Part shown: one piece after another, positions 1 to 9,386 of the stretch
How the letters are laid out: each line of letters begins with the position of its first letter
How positions within the stretch are numbered: position 1 is the first letter of the stretch
Source: Actinomadura atramentaria DSM 43919
GTDB taxonomy: Bacteria > Actinomycetota > Actinomycetes > Streptosporangiales > Streptosporangiaceae
NCBI RefSeq assembly: GCF_000381885.1
Contig: NZ_KB907209.1
Coordinates: forward strand, 82,737 to 146,736
Direction: 5' to 3'
Length of the DNA stretch: 64,000 nt
Program-made: the position numbers and the translations under genes
Notes under the pieces: model-generated
What the model saw: only the letters and a program-made list of their open reading frames with translations
Told to the model about the DNA's origin: nothing
Database searches by the model: none

Positions 1-684
<684 letters not shown>

Positions 685-688
<4 letters not shown>

Positions 689-1218
689 GCGGGACGAACG
701 CGGGGCGGGCCGGCCGGCTCCCGCTGCTGCTGGGCCTCGTCGCGGTGCTGCTGGCGGTGGGCGGCTGGTACTCGCTGCGGCGCGCGGACGACCTGCGGGG
801 CGGCGCGGTCGCGGAGAACACGGCGCTGACCGACAACGCGCGCACGAGCGAGGTGAAGGGCGAGGTCGGCGACGCCGTCGCGAAGGTGTTCTCGTACGGG
901 TACACCAACCCGGGCGCGACGGACGCGGCGGCGCGCTCGGTGCTCGTCGGCGCGGCGACGGGCCAGTACGCGACGCTGTTCAAGGCGGTGCGCGAGCAGG
1001 GCCCGGCGCAGAAGCTCGTCCTGACGACGACGGTGACCGACAGCGCGGTCACGTCGCTGACCGGCGACCGGGCGAGCCTGCTCGTCTTCGCCGACCAGCA
1101 CGGGACGCGCGCGACGGACGGCAGGACGTCCACGACGCCGACGATGCTGGCGGTGGACGCCGTCCGCCGCGGCGGCCACTGGAAGATCACCGAGCTGGAC
1201 ACGCTGGCCGGGGCGTGA
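685..1218 (+). CDS. Mce-associated membrane protein, second copy
   Basis: 177 residues. Starts at a GTG overlapping the upstream stop (GTGA), which implies translational coupling. A short basic N-terminus precedes one membrane helix (about residues 11-30), followed by a roughly 145-residue extracytoplasmic domain ending in a strand pattern (GGHWKITELD) like that of the preceding protein (GGWKVSGL). This is the usual paired arrangement of Mce-associated proteins at the end of mce operons. They are thought to stabilise the MCE transporter. Assignment rests on size, topology and pairing; no catalytic motif is expected. Confidence 0.72.
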
Positions 1219-1225
1219 CCCCGGC

Positions 1226-2374
1226 TCAGCCGGGCGCGTCCTCGGGTTCGGCGATCCACGCGGCGGCGAGGACGAGTCCGCTGCGGCGGTCCGCGCAGAG
1301 CACGCCGAACGGCCGGTCGAACACCGCCTCGACCCGCCGCACCCGGTAGGGCGGCGGCGGGGGGACGCCCGCCGCGGCGGCGAACCCGGTGACGGCCGCG
1401 GCCTCGAACCCGCGCGCGTGGAACCGGGCCAGCGCCTCCTGCCGCGCCCCGGCGATCGCGAGCGGCGCGTCGGAGATTCCGGCGAGCGGCCGCCGCGCGG
1501 CGTCGGTGACGGCGCGGAGCCCGAACACGTCCGGCAGGTCGAGCAGGTCGTGCGACGAGCGGACCTCGAAGCGCGGCACGGTCAGCGCGAGGACGTCGTC
1601 CGGCGCGTGGGCGCGCGCCGCCACCACGCGGACGCCCGGCGACGGCGCGCCGAACGGCAGCGCGCCGCCGGGCACGGCGCGGCGGTCCGCGAGCGCGCCG
1701 ACCGCCGCCGCGAGCACCGCCCCGGGCGCGCGGCGCTCCTCGCCGAGGACGAGGTGGACGTCCACGCCGCCGGTGCCCATGACGCGCGCGAGCGTGAGCG
1801 GCCCGGCGGGCGTTTCGGCGCGCCGGACGCGGTCCAGGTGGACGCCCGTCCGGCGCACCACCGCGATGTCGCGGCCCGCCCACGGCCCGTCCGTGATTCC
1901 CTCGATCCCGTCGGCGAACGGCCGCAGCCACGTCGTCCGGACGGCGAGGGCCGTCGCGGCGACGAGCGGCGTGTCGTCGTGAAGGTCGACGGGCATCGCC
2001 GGGATGAGGCCGTCCGTGCGGTCGGCGGCCCACGCGTCCAGCGCGGAGCGGGACGTCAGTTCGCCGAGCGCACCGTCCGGGACGAGCGCGCGCCACGCGT
2101 CGTGCAGCGCGAGGCCGCGCCGCCGCCAGACGCCGATCGCGGCCCGCGCCGCGCCCGGTCCGTCCAGGATCGACAGGATCTCCCGCGCGCCCTCGGCCGC
2201 GCCGTCCGCCGGGCGGCCGAGCGCGCGGGCCAGCTCGGCGCGCGCGTCGCCCGCCGCGCCTTCGGCGAGCAGCGCCAGCAGCGGCCACACGCCCGCGCCG
2301 CTGAGCACGACCGATCCCGAGACCGTCTCCGCCCACCGCGCCGTCAGCGCGTTGGCGGCCCGCACCGCACGCAT
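1226..2374 (-). CDS. Serpin family serine protease inhibitor
   Basis: 382 residues, the normal serpin length. The N-terminal segment (VLSGAGVWPLLALLAEGAAGDARAE) matches the helix B region where serpins have SPLSI and a Gly-Ala-rich stretch. Near the C-terminus a small-residue hinge (GFEAAAVTGFAAAAG) precedes a proline-rich reactive loop, then the closing strands (DRPFGVLCADRR, LVLAAAWIAEP). The alanine-rich hinge is compatible with an inhibitory serpin. No signal peptide is visible, so it would act in the cytoplasm. It ends 7 bp from the convergent Mce-associated gene. Start chosen at ATG 2374 because the serpin fold begins directly after it; the frame stays open further upstream but that sequence resembles nothing. 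Confidence 0.8.
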   Translation of the reverse strand: MRAVRAANALTARWAETVSGSVVLSGAGVWPLLALLAEGAAGDARAELARALGRPADGAAEGAREILSILDGPGAARAAIGVWRRRGLALHDAWRALVPDGALGELTSRSALDAWAADRTDGLIPAMPVDLHDDTPLVAATALAVRTTWLRPFADGIEGITDGPWAGRDIAVVRRTGVHLDRVRRAETPAGPLTLARVMGTGGVDVHLVLGEERRAPGAVLAAAVGALADRRAVPGGALPFGAPSPGVRVVAARAHAPDDVLALTVPRFEVRSSHDLLDLPDVFGLRAVTDAARRPLAGISDAPLAIAGARQEALARFHARGFEAAAVTGFAAAAGVPPPPPYRVRRVEAVFDRPFGVLCADRRSGLVLAAAWIAEPEDAPG

Positions 2375-2486
2375 CCCGCGATGATCGACCCCCGGACGCT
2401 CGTTCGGCAACGGGGGTTTGCCCCAGCTTCGGGTGTGGTGCCTGCGGGCTGGGCCGCGCCGGGCCGGGCGGACGACGCTGTCATCC

Positions 2487-2900
2487 ATGATCTCCGTGAC
2501 GACCCCCAGGCCCCGGACAGGCCGCCGCGCGCGGCGCGCGGCGCTGGCGGGCGCGGCCGCCGCCGCGCTCGTCGCGGCGGCGGGCTGCGCCTCCGCGAGC
2601 GACGCCCGGCCCGAGTCCACGACCTTCCCCCTCACCGGGAAGGTGCTGGACGTCCGCAGCTCCGAGCCGACCGACCTGGTCGCCACCGACCGCGCCGACG
2701 TCCGTGTGACGCGGTGGTTCTCCCACCGGTACGCGACCGGCGTCCGCAAGAGTTGGGGCTTGGAAGGCGGCGTGCTCCGGCTGCGCGCGGACTGCACCGG
2801 GTTCGCGAACTGCGAGGCGAAGTTCCGCGTCGAGGTCCCGAAGGGCGTCCGGGTGCTGCGGGACGGCCGCCCGACGAAGCTGACGGGCGCGGGGCGGTGA
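2487..2900 (+). CDS. Putative lipoprotein of an ABC transporter operon
   Basis: 137 residues. A twin-arginine-rich basic N-terminus (RTGRRARRAAL) precedes an Ala-rich hydrophobic stretch and a lipobox-like LVAAAGC, so it is probably a secreted lipoprotein. The mature part is beta-rich, with two cysteines in CTGFANC. It resembles the DUF4097-type adhesin-like beta proteins often found beside ABC-2 exporters, but I cannot confirm the family. It overlaps the ATPase gene by 4 bp (GTGA), so the three genes form one operon. Upstream in-frame starts exist at 2418; ATG 2487 gives the better signal peptide. Confidence 0.6.
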   Translation: MISVTTPRPRTGRRARRAALAGAAAAALVAAAGCASASDARPESTTFPLTGKVLDVRSSEPTDLVATDRADVRVTRWFSHRYATGVRKSWGLEGGVLRLRADCTGFANCEAKFRVEVPKGVRVLRDGRPTKLTGAGR

Positions 2901-3769
2901 ACGCGCCCGTCCTCGATCTCGTCGGCGTCCGGAAGGTGTACCGGGGCCGACATGCGGCGATCGACGATCTCTCGCTGCGACTGACGTCCGGTGTCGTCGG
3001 GCTGCTCGGCCCGAACGGCGCGGGCAAGAGCACGTTGATGCGGATCATGGCGGCGGTGACGCGGCCCACGGCGGGTCGGGTGCTGCTGGACGGCACCGAC
3101 GTCGTCGCGCACCCCGAGGCTATGCGCTCGGTCCTCGGCTACCTCCCGCAGGACTTCGGCGTGTACCCGCACCTGACGTCGCGGGAGTTCCTGCGCTACC
3201 TCGCGGCGGCCAAAGGGCTGTCGGCGCGGTCCGCGAAGGCGCGCGTCGACGCGCTGCTGGAGACCGTCAACCTCACCGACGCCGTGAAGCGGCCGCTCGG
3301 CGGATACTCCGGCGGGATGCTGCGGCGCGTCGGGATCGCGCAGGCGCTGCTGGGCGACCCGCGCGTCCTCATCGCGGACGAGCCGACCGCGGGACTGGAC
3401 CCGGAGGAGCGCGCGCGGTTCCGCAACCTGCTCGCGGACCTGGCGCGGGACCGCGTGGTGGTGCTGTCGACGCACATCGTGTCGGACGTGGAGTCCGTCG
3501 CGTCCGACCTGGCCGTCGTCGCCGGGGGACGGCTGCTGCGGCACGGCGCGCCGCAGGACCTCCTCGCGGAGATCGACGGGCACGTGTGGGAGGCGACCGT
3601 GCCGCCGGACGTCGTCGCGGGCGTGCGCGGGCGGTTCCGGGTGAGCCGGATGGTCCGGACGCGCGACGGCGTCCGGCTGCGCGTGCTCGCGCCCGCCGCT
3701 CCGCTGCCCGGCGCGGTCGGCGTGCTGCCGGATCTGGAGGATCTGTACCTTCTGGTGGTGCCGTCGTGA
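2897..3769 (+). CDS. ABC transporter ATP-binding protein (ABC-2 exporter type)
   Basis: 290 residues, starting at a GTG that overlaps the lipoprotein stop. Walker A GPNGAGKST lies at residues 38-46, a Q-loop in the LPQDFG segment, signature YSGGM near 137-141, and Walker B ending in ADEPTAGLD with catalytic Glu162; the H-loop is in STHIVSD. The C-terminal 80 residues form the extra domain typical of drug or lipid ABC-2 ATPases. It energises the permease encoded next (4-bp overlap). Substrate unknown. Confidence 0.9.
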   Translation: MNAPVLDLVGVRKVYRGRHAAIDDLSLRLTSGVVGLLGPNGAGKSTLMRIMAAVTRPTAGRVLLDGTDVVAHPEAMRSVLGYLPQDFGVYPHLTSREFLRYLAAAKGLSARSAKARVDALLETVNLTDAVKRPLGGYSGGMLRRVGIAQALLGDPRVLIADEPTAGLDPEERARFRNLLADLARDRVVVLSTHIVSDVESVASDLAVVAGGRLLRHGAPQDLLAEIDGHVWEATVPPDVVAGVRGRFRVSRMVRTRDGVRLRVLAPAAPLPGAVGVLPDLEDLYLLVVPS

Positions 3770-5583
3770 GAACGTTCCTGAGTCTGGTCACGGGGGACGT
3801 CCGCGACCGCGTGCGGCGGCCCGTGTATCTGGTGACGCTGCTGGCCACGATCGGGCTGGGGTACGTCGCGGTGCCCGGTGCCGGGACGCATTGGACGGTC
3901 GTGGACGTCGCCGGGTACCGGGGCGTCTACAACAGCGCTTATGTCGGGACCGTGACGGCGCTGGCGAGCGCGCTGTGGTTGACGATCGCCGGGTTCTACG
4001 TCGTCCGGACGACGATCGGACGGGACCGTTCCACCGGCGTCGGCGAACTGCTGGCCGCGTCGCCGCTGCGGACATGGCGGTACCTGCTCGCCAAGTTCGC
4101 GAGCAATGTCGCGGTTCTCGCGTCGATGCTGCTCGGGGTCGCGATCACCGCCGGGGTCATGCAGTTCGCGCGCGGCGAGTCGTCGCACCTCGACCTGGTC
4201 GCGCTGCTCACGCCCTACCTGGTGCTGGCGCTGCCGCTGACGGCGGTCACGGCCGCCGCGGCCGTGGTGTTCGAGGCGACGCCGGGGCTGCGCAGCGGTC
4301 TCGGGAACATCGTGTGGTTCTTCGTCGCGATGGTCGTCGGGATCGGCGGCCAGTCGGCGGGCGCGCCGCTCGGCGGCCTCGGCGTCGCGCCCGTCGCGGA
4401 GTCCTTCCGCGCGACCCTGCGCGAGCGGCACGCCGACGTGCGCGGGAGCGACTTCAGCCTGGGCTTCACCTATCTGGACCACCCGCCGCGCACCTTCGAC
4501 TGGTCCGGCTGGACGCCGACGGGCGGCCTGCTCGCCTCCCGCGCGCTGCTGGTCGTCCTGGCGGCGCTCCTCGCAGCAGCTCCCGCCCTGTGGTTCGACC
4601 GCTTCGACCCGTCCCGCACCGCCCGCCGCCGCAAGAACCGCCGCCCGACCACAGTGACGTTCCCCCTCGCGCCCAGCACTGCGCCCGCGTTCGGTTCCGC
4701 GCTTGGCACCGCGCCCGCACCCGCCCCCGCGCCCGCGCTCGGCACCGCGCCCGCACCCGCCCCCGCGCCCGCGTTCGGACCCGCCCCCGCGCCCGGCGCT
4801 ACGCCCGCGCCCACGTTCGGTTCCGCGCTTGGCGGCGCATCCGCGCCCGGCTTCGCGCCCGCGCCCGGCGCCCCTTCCGCGCCTGTCCCCGCGCCCGTCT
4901 TGGCGCCCGTGGCGGGGTTGCCGCCGGTGCGGATGGGGTGGGGGGCATGGCGGCTTGTGGTGGGGGAGTTGCGCATTCTCACCGGCGGGTTGCGCTGGTG
5001 GTGGTGGGGCGTGGCCATCGTGATCAGCGCGGTCGCGTTCGCGGTGCCCGCCGAGCGGGCGTCGGGGGTGCTGCTCGCCGCGTGGGTGTGGCCCGTGCTG
5101 GTGTGGTCGCGGCTCGGGACGCAGGCGCACGCTGTCGGGCTTGAGGGGTTGCTGGCGTCCTACCCGCGCGTCGCGGGGCGGTTCGTCGCGCAGTGGGCGG
5201 CGGGGGTGCTGTTGACGGGCGCCGTCGCCGCCGGTCCGGCCGCGCGGATGCTCGCGGCCGGGGACGCGGCGGGCGTCGCGGGCTGGGCGGCGGGCGCGCT
5301 GTTCGTGCCGAGCCTCGCCTACGCGCTCGGAACCGTCAGCCGCGTCGGCCGCCCGTTCCAGGCCCTGTACCTGACGCTCTGGTACCTGGTCGTGAACAGC
5401 GTCAGCGCGGTGGACTTCGCCGGCGCGACCCGTTCCCACGGCGACGCCGCGGGCCCCGGCCCGCTGGTCGTGACGGCAGCCGCCCTCGCGCTGCTCGCCG
5501 CGGCAGCTCTCGTCACAGCCGCCCGAACCCGTCCGCGCGCCCTCCATCGCCCCGCACGAAAGCCCCCTCCCACCACCCGCTGA
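3766..5583 (+). CDS. ABC-2 type permease with Ala/Pro-rich linker
   Basis: 605 residues, start GTG overlapping the ATPase stop. The first half (residues 1-290) has six hydrophobic helices with the layout of ABC-2 membrane domains, and a large extracytoplasmic loop around 210-260. A long Ala/Pro-rich, low-complexity cytoplasmic linker follows (about residues 302-383, DNA 4670-4915) built from APAPAP and FGSALG blocks. The second half has six further hydrophobic stretches. This looks like two ABC-2 half-domains fused into one chain, so it may form the whole channel with a homodimeric ATPase. Substrate unknown. Confidence 0.8.
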   Translation: MRTFLSLVTGDVRDRVRRPVYLVTLLATIGLGYVAVPGAGTHWTVVDVAGYRGVYNSAYVGTVTALASALWLTIAGFYVVRTTIGRDRSTGVGELLAASPLRTWRYLLAKFASNVAVLASMLLGVAITAGVMQFARGESSHLDLVALLTPYLVLALPLTAVTAAAAVVFEATPGLRSGLGNIVWFFVAMVVGIGGQSAGAPLGGLGVAPVAESFRATLRERHADVRGSDFSLGFTYLDHPPRTFDWSGWTPTGGLLASRALLVVLAALLAAAPALWFDRFDPSRTARRRKNRRPTTVTFPLAPSTAPAFGSALGTAPAPAPAPALGTAPAPAPAPAFGPAPAPGATPAPTFGSALGGASAPGFAPAPGAPSAPVPAPVLAPVAGLPPVRMGWGAWRLVVGELRILTGGLRWWWWGVAIVISAVAFAVPAERASGVLLAAWVWPVLVWSRLGTQAHAVGLEGLLASYPRVAGRFVAQWAAGVLLTGAVAAGPAARMLAAGDAAGVAGWAAGALFVPSLAYALGTVSRVGRPFQALYLTLWYLVVNSVSAVDFAGATRSHGDAAGPGPLVVTAAALALLAAAALVTAARTRPRALHRPARKPPPTTR

Positions 5584-5670
5584 CACCGGCCCCGGGACGC
5601 CCGGAAGTCCAGCCGTGCCGCCCGCCGATCCGCGCCCGAACGTCCGCCCGCGCGGGTCGGCGCACGCGGC

Positions 5671-5686
5671 CCGGCCGTTCGGCCGG
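5671..5686. terminator. Possible terminator hairpin between convergent genes
   Basis: A 7-bp perfect inverted repeat (CCGGCCG, 2-nt gap, CGGCCGG) lies in the 167-bp space between the convergent permease and AAA ATPase genes. No U-tract follows, which is common for actinobacterial terminators. Such palindromes also arise by chance in GC-rich DNA. Confidence 0.3.
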
Positions 5687-5750
5687 CTCGCGGGTCGGAG
5701 GCCCGCTGCGGCGGGAAGTGCTGGGGGCTGGTCGTGCCGGCGCGGGCGGG

Positions 5751-8435
5751 TTACAGGTAGTGGCCCAGGAGTTCTTCGGGTTTGTCCAGGACGGGGGGAA
5801 GGTCTTCGGGGAGGAGGGTGGCCAGGGAGCGGCGGGACGGGGTGCGCTGGGCGGCGATGCGTTCGGACTGGCGGGCGATGGCGACGTCCAGGAGGTTGCG
5901 CATCAGGCGGCCGTTGCCGAACGACGACCCGCGCGGCGTGCCGCGCAGCATCCGGAGCAGGCGGCCCCGCGTGCCGTCCGCGAGGGTGAAGCCGTCGTCG
6001 GCGGCGAGGTGCTCGAAGACGCTGATCAGCTCGTCGTCGGTGTAGTCGGCGAAGTGGAGCTGCCGGGGGAACCGCGAGTCCAGGCCGGGATTGGCGGCGA
6101 GGAAGTCCTTCATCTCCCGCTCGTACCCGGCGACGACGACCACGAGGTCCTCGCGGTGGTCCTCCATGAGCTTGACCAGTTCGGCGATGGCCTCGTAGCC
6201 GTAGTCGCCCTTCAGCGCGGACTGGCTGAGCGTGTACGCCTCGTCGATGAACAGCACGCCGCCGAGGGCGCGCTCCACCAGGCGGCGGGTGCGCGGCGCG
6301 GTCTGCCCGATGTACTCGCCGACGAGATGCGCCCGCGACGCCTCCACCAGGTGCCCCGACGACAGCACCCCGAGCCGCTTGTAGATCCGGCCGAGGAGCC
6401 GCGCGACCATCGTCTTCCCGGTGCCGGGGTTGCCGGTGAACACCAGGTGCCGGGTCGGCGCGGTGACGCTCAGCCCCGCGTCGCGCCGCAGCCGCGCCGC
6501 CTGCGTGCCCGCGACGAGCAGCGCGATCTCCTTCTTGACCGTCGCCAGCCCGGTGAGCGCGGCGAGTTCGGCGAGCGGGTCGCCGAGCGCCTGCCCGGTG
6601 TCGACGGTGAGCGGGAGGTCCTGCTTGCGGACGACGGGCTCGCCGTCGCGGTCCAGGACGCGCGGCATCACCTGGTCGGCCAGGTGCCGGGCGAGCCGCG
6701 CGTTGCGGAGCGTCTGGACGGGCGGCGTCGCGGCCAGCAGTTCCCCGGCGGCGAGCGCGGCCTGCTTGGTGACGCGGCCGCCCTGCTCCTCGACGGCGCG
6801 GCGGAACAGCTCGGCGTGCCCCTCGGCGGTGAACGGCCGGGTGCGGGCGATCCGGAAGAGCTGCGGCAGCGCCGGGTCGACCTCGCGGACCCGCTCGTCG
6901 CCGTTCGCGCCGCACAGCGCGATGAGGTGCAGGTCGGGGTGGACGGCCAGGACGCGCGTCAGCTCCGTCGCGAACGCCTCCCCGTTGCCGGGGTCGGAGA
7001 TCACCGCGTCCAGCCCGTCGATGATCATGAGCCGGTCGCCGACGGAGTCGCGCGCGTCGGCGTGCAGCCGCGCGACGGCGTCCGCGAGGCGCTGCCCGAC
7101 GAACAGGTTCCCGGTGATCCACAGCGGGTCGCGGCCGAGCGCGAGCGTGCGGCCGAGCTCCTGCGCGGCGCTGCGCTTGCCGGTGCTGTCGGGGCCGGTG
7201 AGCAGCAGCCGGACGGGGCCGCCCGCCGCGACGGTCTCGCGCAGCGCGGCGACGACGTCGGGCTGCCCGACCAGGCCCGTCCCGATGGGCGGCGCGGCGG
7301 CGTCCGCGGCCGCGCCCGGGGCGGCGCCCGACGACGTCCGGGGGACCTGCCGCAGCGCGGCCCCGACCGGGTTCACCACGCGGCGGCGCGGCCCGAAGAT
7401 CCGCCGCAGGTCCGTCTGGAACTGCCGGACGGGAATCCACTCGGTGCGCGGGAACCACGGGTCGCCGGGCAGGCCCTGGACGGTCGCGACGAACCGCATC
7501 GCCATGTCCAGCCAGGCGCGGCAGCCGTCCGCCGCGCCCTCGACGAGCGCGCGGGCCAGCCACGCCTGCGTCCGCTCCTGCCACCGCGCGGCCTTGAACC
7601 CGCGCCGCTCGGCGGCGAACCGCTCGCGCAGCTCGCCGTACCGGTCCTCGCCGAGCGCGACGACCATCTCGGCCGGGACGTGCTCCATCGACCCCTGCAG
7701 CAGCAGCCGGGCGAGGTGGACGGTGACGGTCTCGTCCACCGGCGCGGCGGCCGTCAGGTGGTCGAACGCCGCGAGCAGCCCCTGGACGACCCAGTCGAGG
7801 TACCCGACGGGGCCGAGCAGTTCGGGCAGGACGGCGATCGTCTCGTCGTCGGCCTGGGCGCTCCAGTGCTCGCGCAGCTCGAACTTCGGCAGGTTGACGT
7901 CGCAGTCCGGCGGGTTGTCGTACAGCTTCAGCAGCGCGGCGCGCCGCTCGTCCAGCGGCGCGATGCCCTCCAGCGCGACGAGCGCGTCGCGGGCCAGCTC
8001 GATCGCCAGCTCCCGGTCCGCGACCTCGATCAGCCAGTCCACCGGGGGCCGCCACCGGCCGCCGGGCGCGTCCCAGCGCGTCATCCGGGTGTTGAGCTGC
8101 GCCGGGTTCACCAGGTGGCGGCCGAGCAGCCGCTCGGGGAGCTGCGACCAGGACCCCGCCTTGATTGCGCCGCCGCCGGGCAGGTACGCCAGGATGCCGA
8201 ACGTCTCGGCCAGGACGAGCGGGGCGGGCAGCGTCAGCAGCTTGTGCTCGTCGGTGGTGAGCCCGGCGGCGCGCGGGTCGGCGGCCAGCGCGTCTATCCG
8301 CTCGCTGACCTGCTCGAACAGCCCGTCCGGGACGCGCCAGGGACCGTGCGCGTAGACGTCGAGGACCGGCTCGTCGGTGAGCAGTAGCTCCAGATGCTCC
8401 GGCAGCCGCAACGCAATCTCCCCAAGATTCAACAA
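5751..8435 (-). CDS. Tandem AAA ATPase, CbxX/EccA-like
   Basis: 894 residues. About 400 N-terminal residues of unrecognised alpha-helical sequence precede two AAA modules. The first has a Walker A-like GPDSTGKRS (around 412-420) and a Walker B-like MIIDGLDAV. The second is a textbook CbxX/CfxQ module: GNPGTGKTMVARLLG (around 663), VLFIDEAYTL (around 730), the KLMEDHREDLVVVVAGY segment and arginine fingers in GLDSRFPR. The second module resembles EccA of type VII secretion and rubisco-activase CbxX, where it remodels protein complexes. No ESX genes are visible nearby, so the client is unknown. The first module has Lys-Arg where Lys-Ser/Thr is usual and lacks the catalytic Glu after its Walker B Asp, so it may bind but not hydrolyse ATP. 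Confidence 0.82.
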   Translation of the reverse strand: MLNLGEIALRLPEHLELLLTDEPVLDVYAHGPWRVPDGLFEQVSERIDALAADPRAAGLTTDEHKLLTLPAPLVLAETFGILAYLPGGGAIKAGSWSQLPERLLGRHLVNPAQLNTRMTRWDAPGGRWRPPVDWLIEVADRELAIELARDALVALEGIAPLDERRAALLKLYDNPPDCDVNLPKFELREHWSAQADDETIAVLPELLGPVGYLDWVVQGLLAAFDHLTAAAPVDETVTVHLARLLLQGSMEHVPAEMVVALGEDRYGELRERFAAERRGFKAARWQERTQAWLARALVEGAADGCRAWLDMAMRFVATVQGLPGDPWFPRTEWIPVRQFQTDLRRIFGPRRRVVNPVGAALRQVPRTSSGAAPGAAADAAAPPIGTGLVGQPDVVAALRETVAAGGPVRLLLTGPDSTGKRSAAQELGRTLALGRDPLWITGNLFVGQRLADAVARLHADARDSVGDRLMIIDGLDAVISDPGNGEAFATELTRVLAVHPDLHLIALCGANGDERVREVDPALPQLFRIARTRPFTAEGHAELFRRAVEEQGGRVTKQAALAAGELLAATPPVQTLRNARLARHLADQVMPRVLDRDGEPVVRKQDLPLTVDTGQALGDPLAELAALTGLATVKKEIALLVAGTQAARLRRDAGLSVTAPTRHLVFTGNPGTGKTMVARLLGRIYKRLGVLSSGHLVEASRAHLVGEYIGQTAPRTRRLVERALGGVLFIDEAYTLSQSALKGDYGYEAIAELVKLMEDHREDLVVVVAGYEREMKDFLAANPGLDSRFPRQLHFADYTDDELISVFEHLAADDGFTLADGTRGRLLRMLRGTPRGSSFGNGRLMRNLLDVAIARQSERIAAQRTPSRRSLATLLPEDLPPVLDKPEELLGHYL

Positions 8436-8504
8436 AGCCGTGGTAACAGCCTACGAGCGTTGACGGCTGCTCCGCCCGCCCGAATTCGCAACCGGTCCGG
8501 TCGA

Positions 8505-9386
8505 TCAGGGACGGCGCGGACGCCGCAGCGCTTCCACGGCGAGCCGGGCCGCCGCGCCGATCACCGCGTCGGCCTGCGGCAGCACCGCGGCGGGGCGCAG
8601 CGCGCGGGTGAACACCGCGACCGCGTAGCGGCCCCCGTCGGGGTACTCGACGACGCCGATCTCGTTGCGGACGGTGGGCAGCGTCCCGGTCTTCCCGCTC
8701 ACCCGGACGTCGTCGAACGGGAAGCCCGACGACAGCCGGTGCGGCCAGACCTGGAGCCCGAGCATCCGCCGCATCAGCGCGCACTCGGCGGGCGGCGCGG
8801 CCTCGTCCCGCCAGACCGCGGCGAGCAGCGCGGCCATCTCGCGGGGCGTGGAGCGGGACGTGCGCAGCGGGTCGAGCGCGCGGACGAGCGGCGGCACGCC
8901 GGGTTCGGCGAGCCGGTCCCACAGGTCCGCGACGTCGTCGGCGCCCGCGTCGGCGAGCATCCCGGCGGCCAGCTCCCGGCCGTCGCTGGCGATGTGCGTG
9001 GCGGTGAGGCCGAGGTCGGCCATCGCCCGGTTGACCTCGTCGCGGCCGACGCGGGCGTACAGGACGTCCCCGGCCGCGTTGTCGCTGACCGTGATCATCA
9101 TGGCGGCGAGGTCGCGCAGGGACATCCGGACGTCGTCCAGCAGCACCGACGTGCCGGTCGGGCCGTCGCTGCGGTCGGCCGGGCGCAGCGTGACGGCCTC
9201 GGCCGGGTCGAGCAGCCCGGCGGCGGCGCGGCGGAAGAACGCGACGAGCAGCGGCACCTTGAACACCGACGCGAGCACGACCGGCTCGTCGCCGCGCACC
9301 GCGACGCCGCGCCCGCCGTCGATGTCGAGCGCGCAGAGCCAGCCGGTGACCCCGGCGGCGCGGAAGGCGTCCTCGATCGCCCTCAC
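8505..9386 (-). CDS. Class A beta-lactamase-like serine hydrolase
   Basis: 293 residues. The three penicilloyl-serine motifs are present: S40-V-F-K43, S101-D-N103 and K232-T-G. The omega-loop Glu with an adjacent Asn (ExxLN) that deacylates in true class A enzymes is not clear; the nearest candidate is GRELAAG. It may therefore be a weak beta-lactamase or a related hydrolase. No signal peptide is visible with the GTG start used here, which overlaps the LysR stop (GTGA); export would need another start or route. Translational coupling to LysR and the divergent penicillin-binding gene suggest a beta-lactam or peptidoglycan-response module. Confidence 0.8.
   Translation of the reverse strand: MRAIEDAFRAAGVTGWLCALDIDGGRGVAVRGDEPVVLASVFKVPLLVAFFRRAAAGLLDPAEAVTLRPADRSDGPTGTSVLLDDVRMSLRDLAAMMITVSDNAAGDVLYARVGRDEVNRAMADLGLTATHIASDGRELAAGMLADAGADDVADLWDRLAEPGVPPLVRALDPLRTSRSTPREMAALLAAVWRDEAAPPAECALMRRMLGLQVWPHRLSSGFPFDDVRVSGKTGTLPTVRNEIGVVEYPDGGRYAVAVFTRALRPAAVLPQADAVIGAAARLAVEALRRPRRP

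Noticed and set aside
3196..8922. A 1908-codon open frame on the reverse strand, and similar giant frames such as 26386-33072 (+) and 28406-32689 (-)
   Set aside because: They are antisense or off-frame shadows of several real genes; composition is Arg/Ala/Pro/Gly-rich, with no domain, and they cross gene borders. Very GC-rich DNA has few stop codons by chance.
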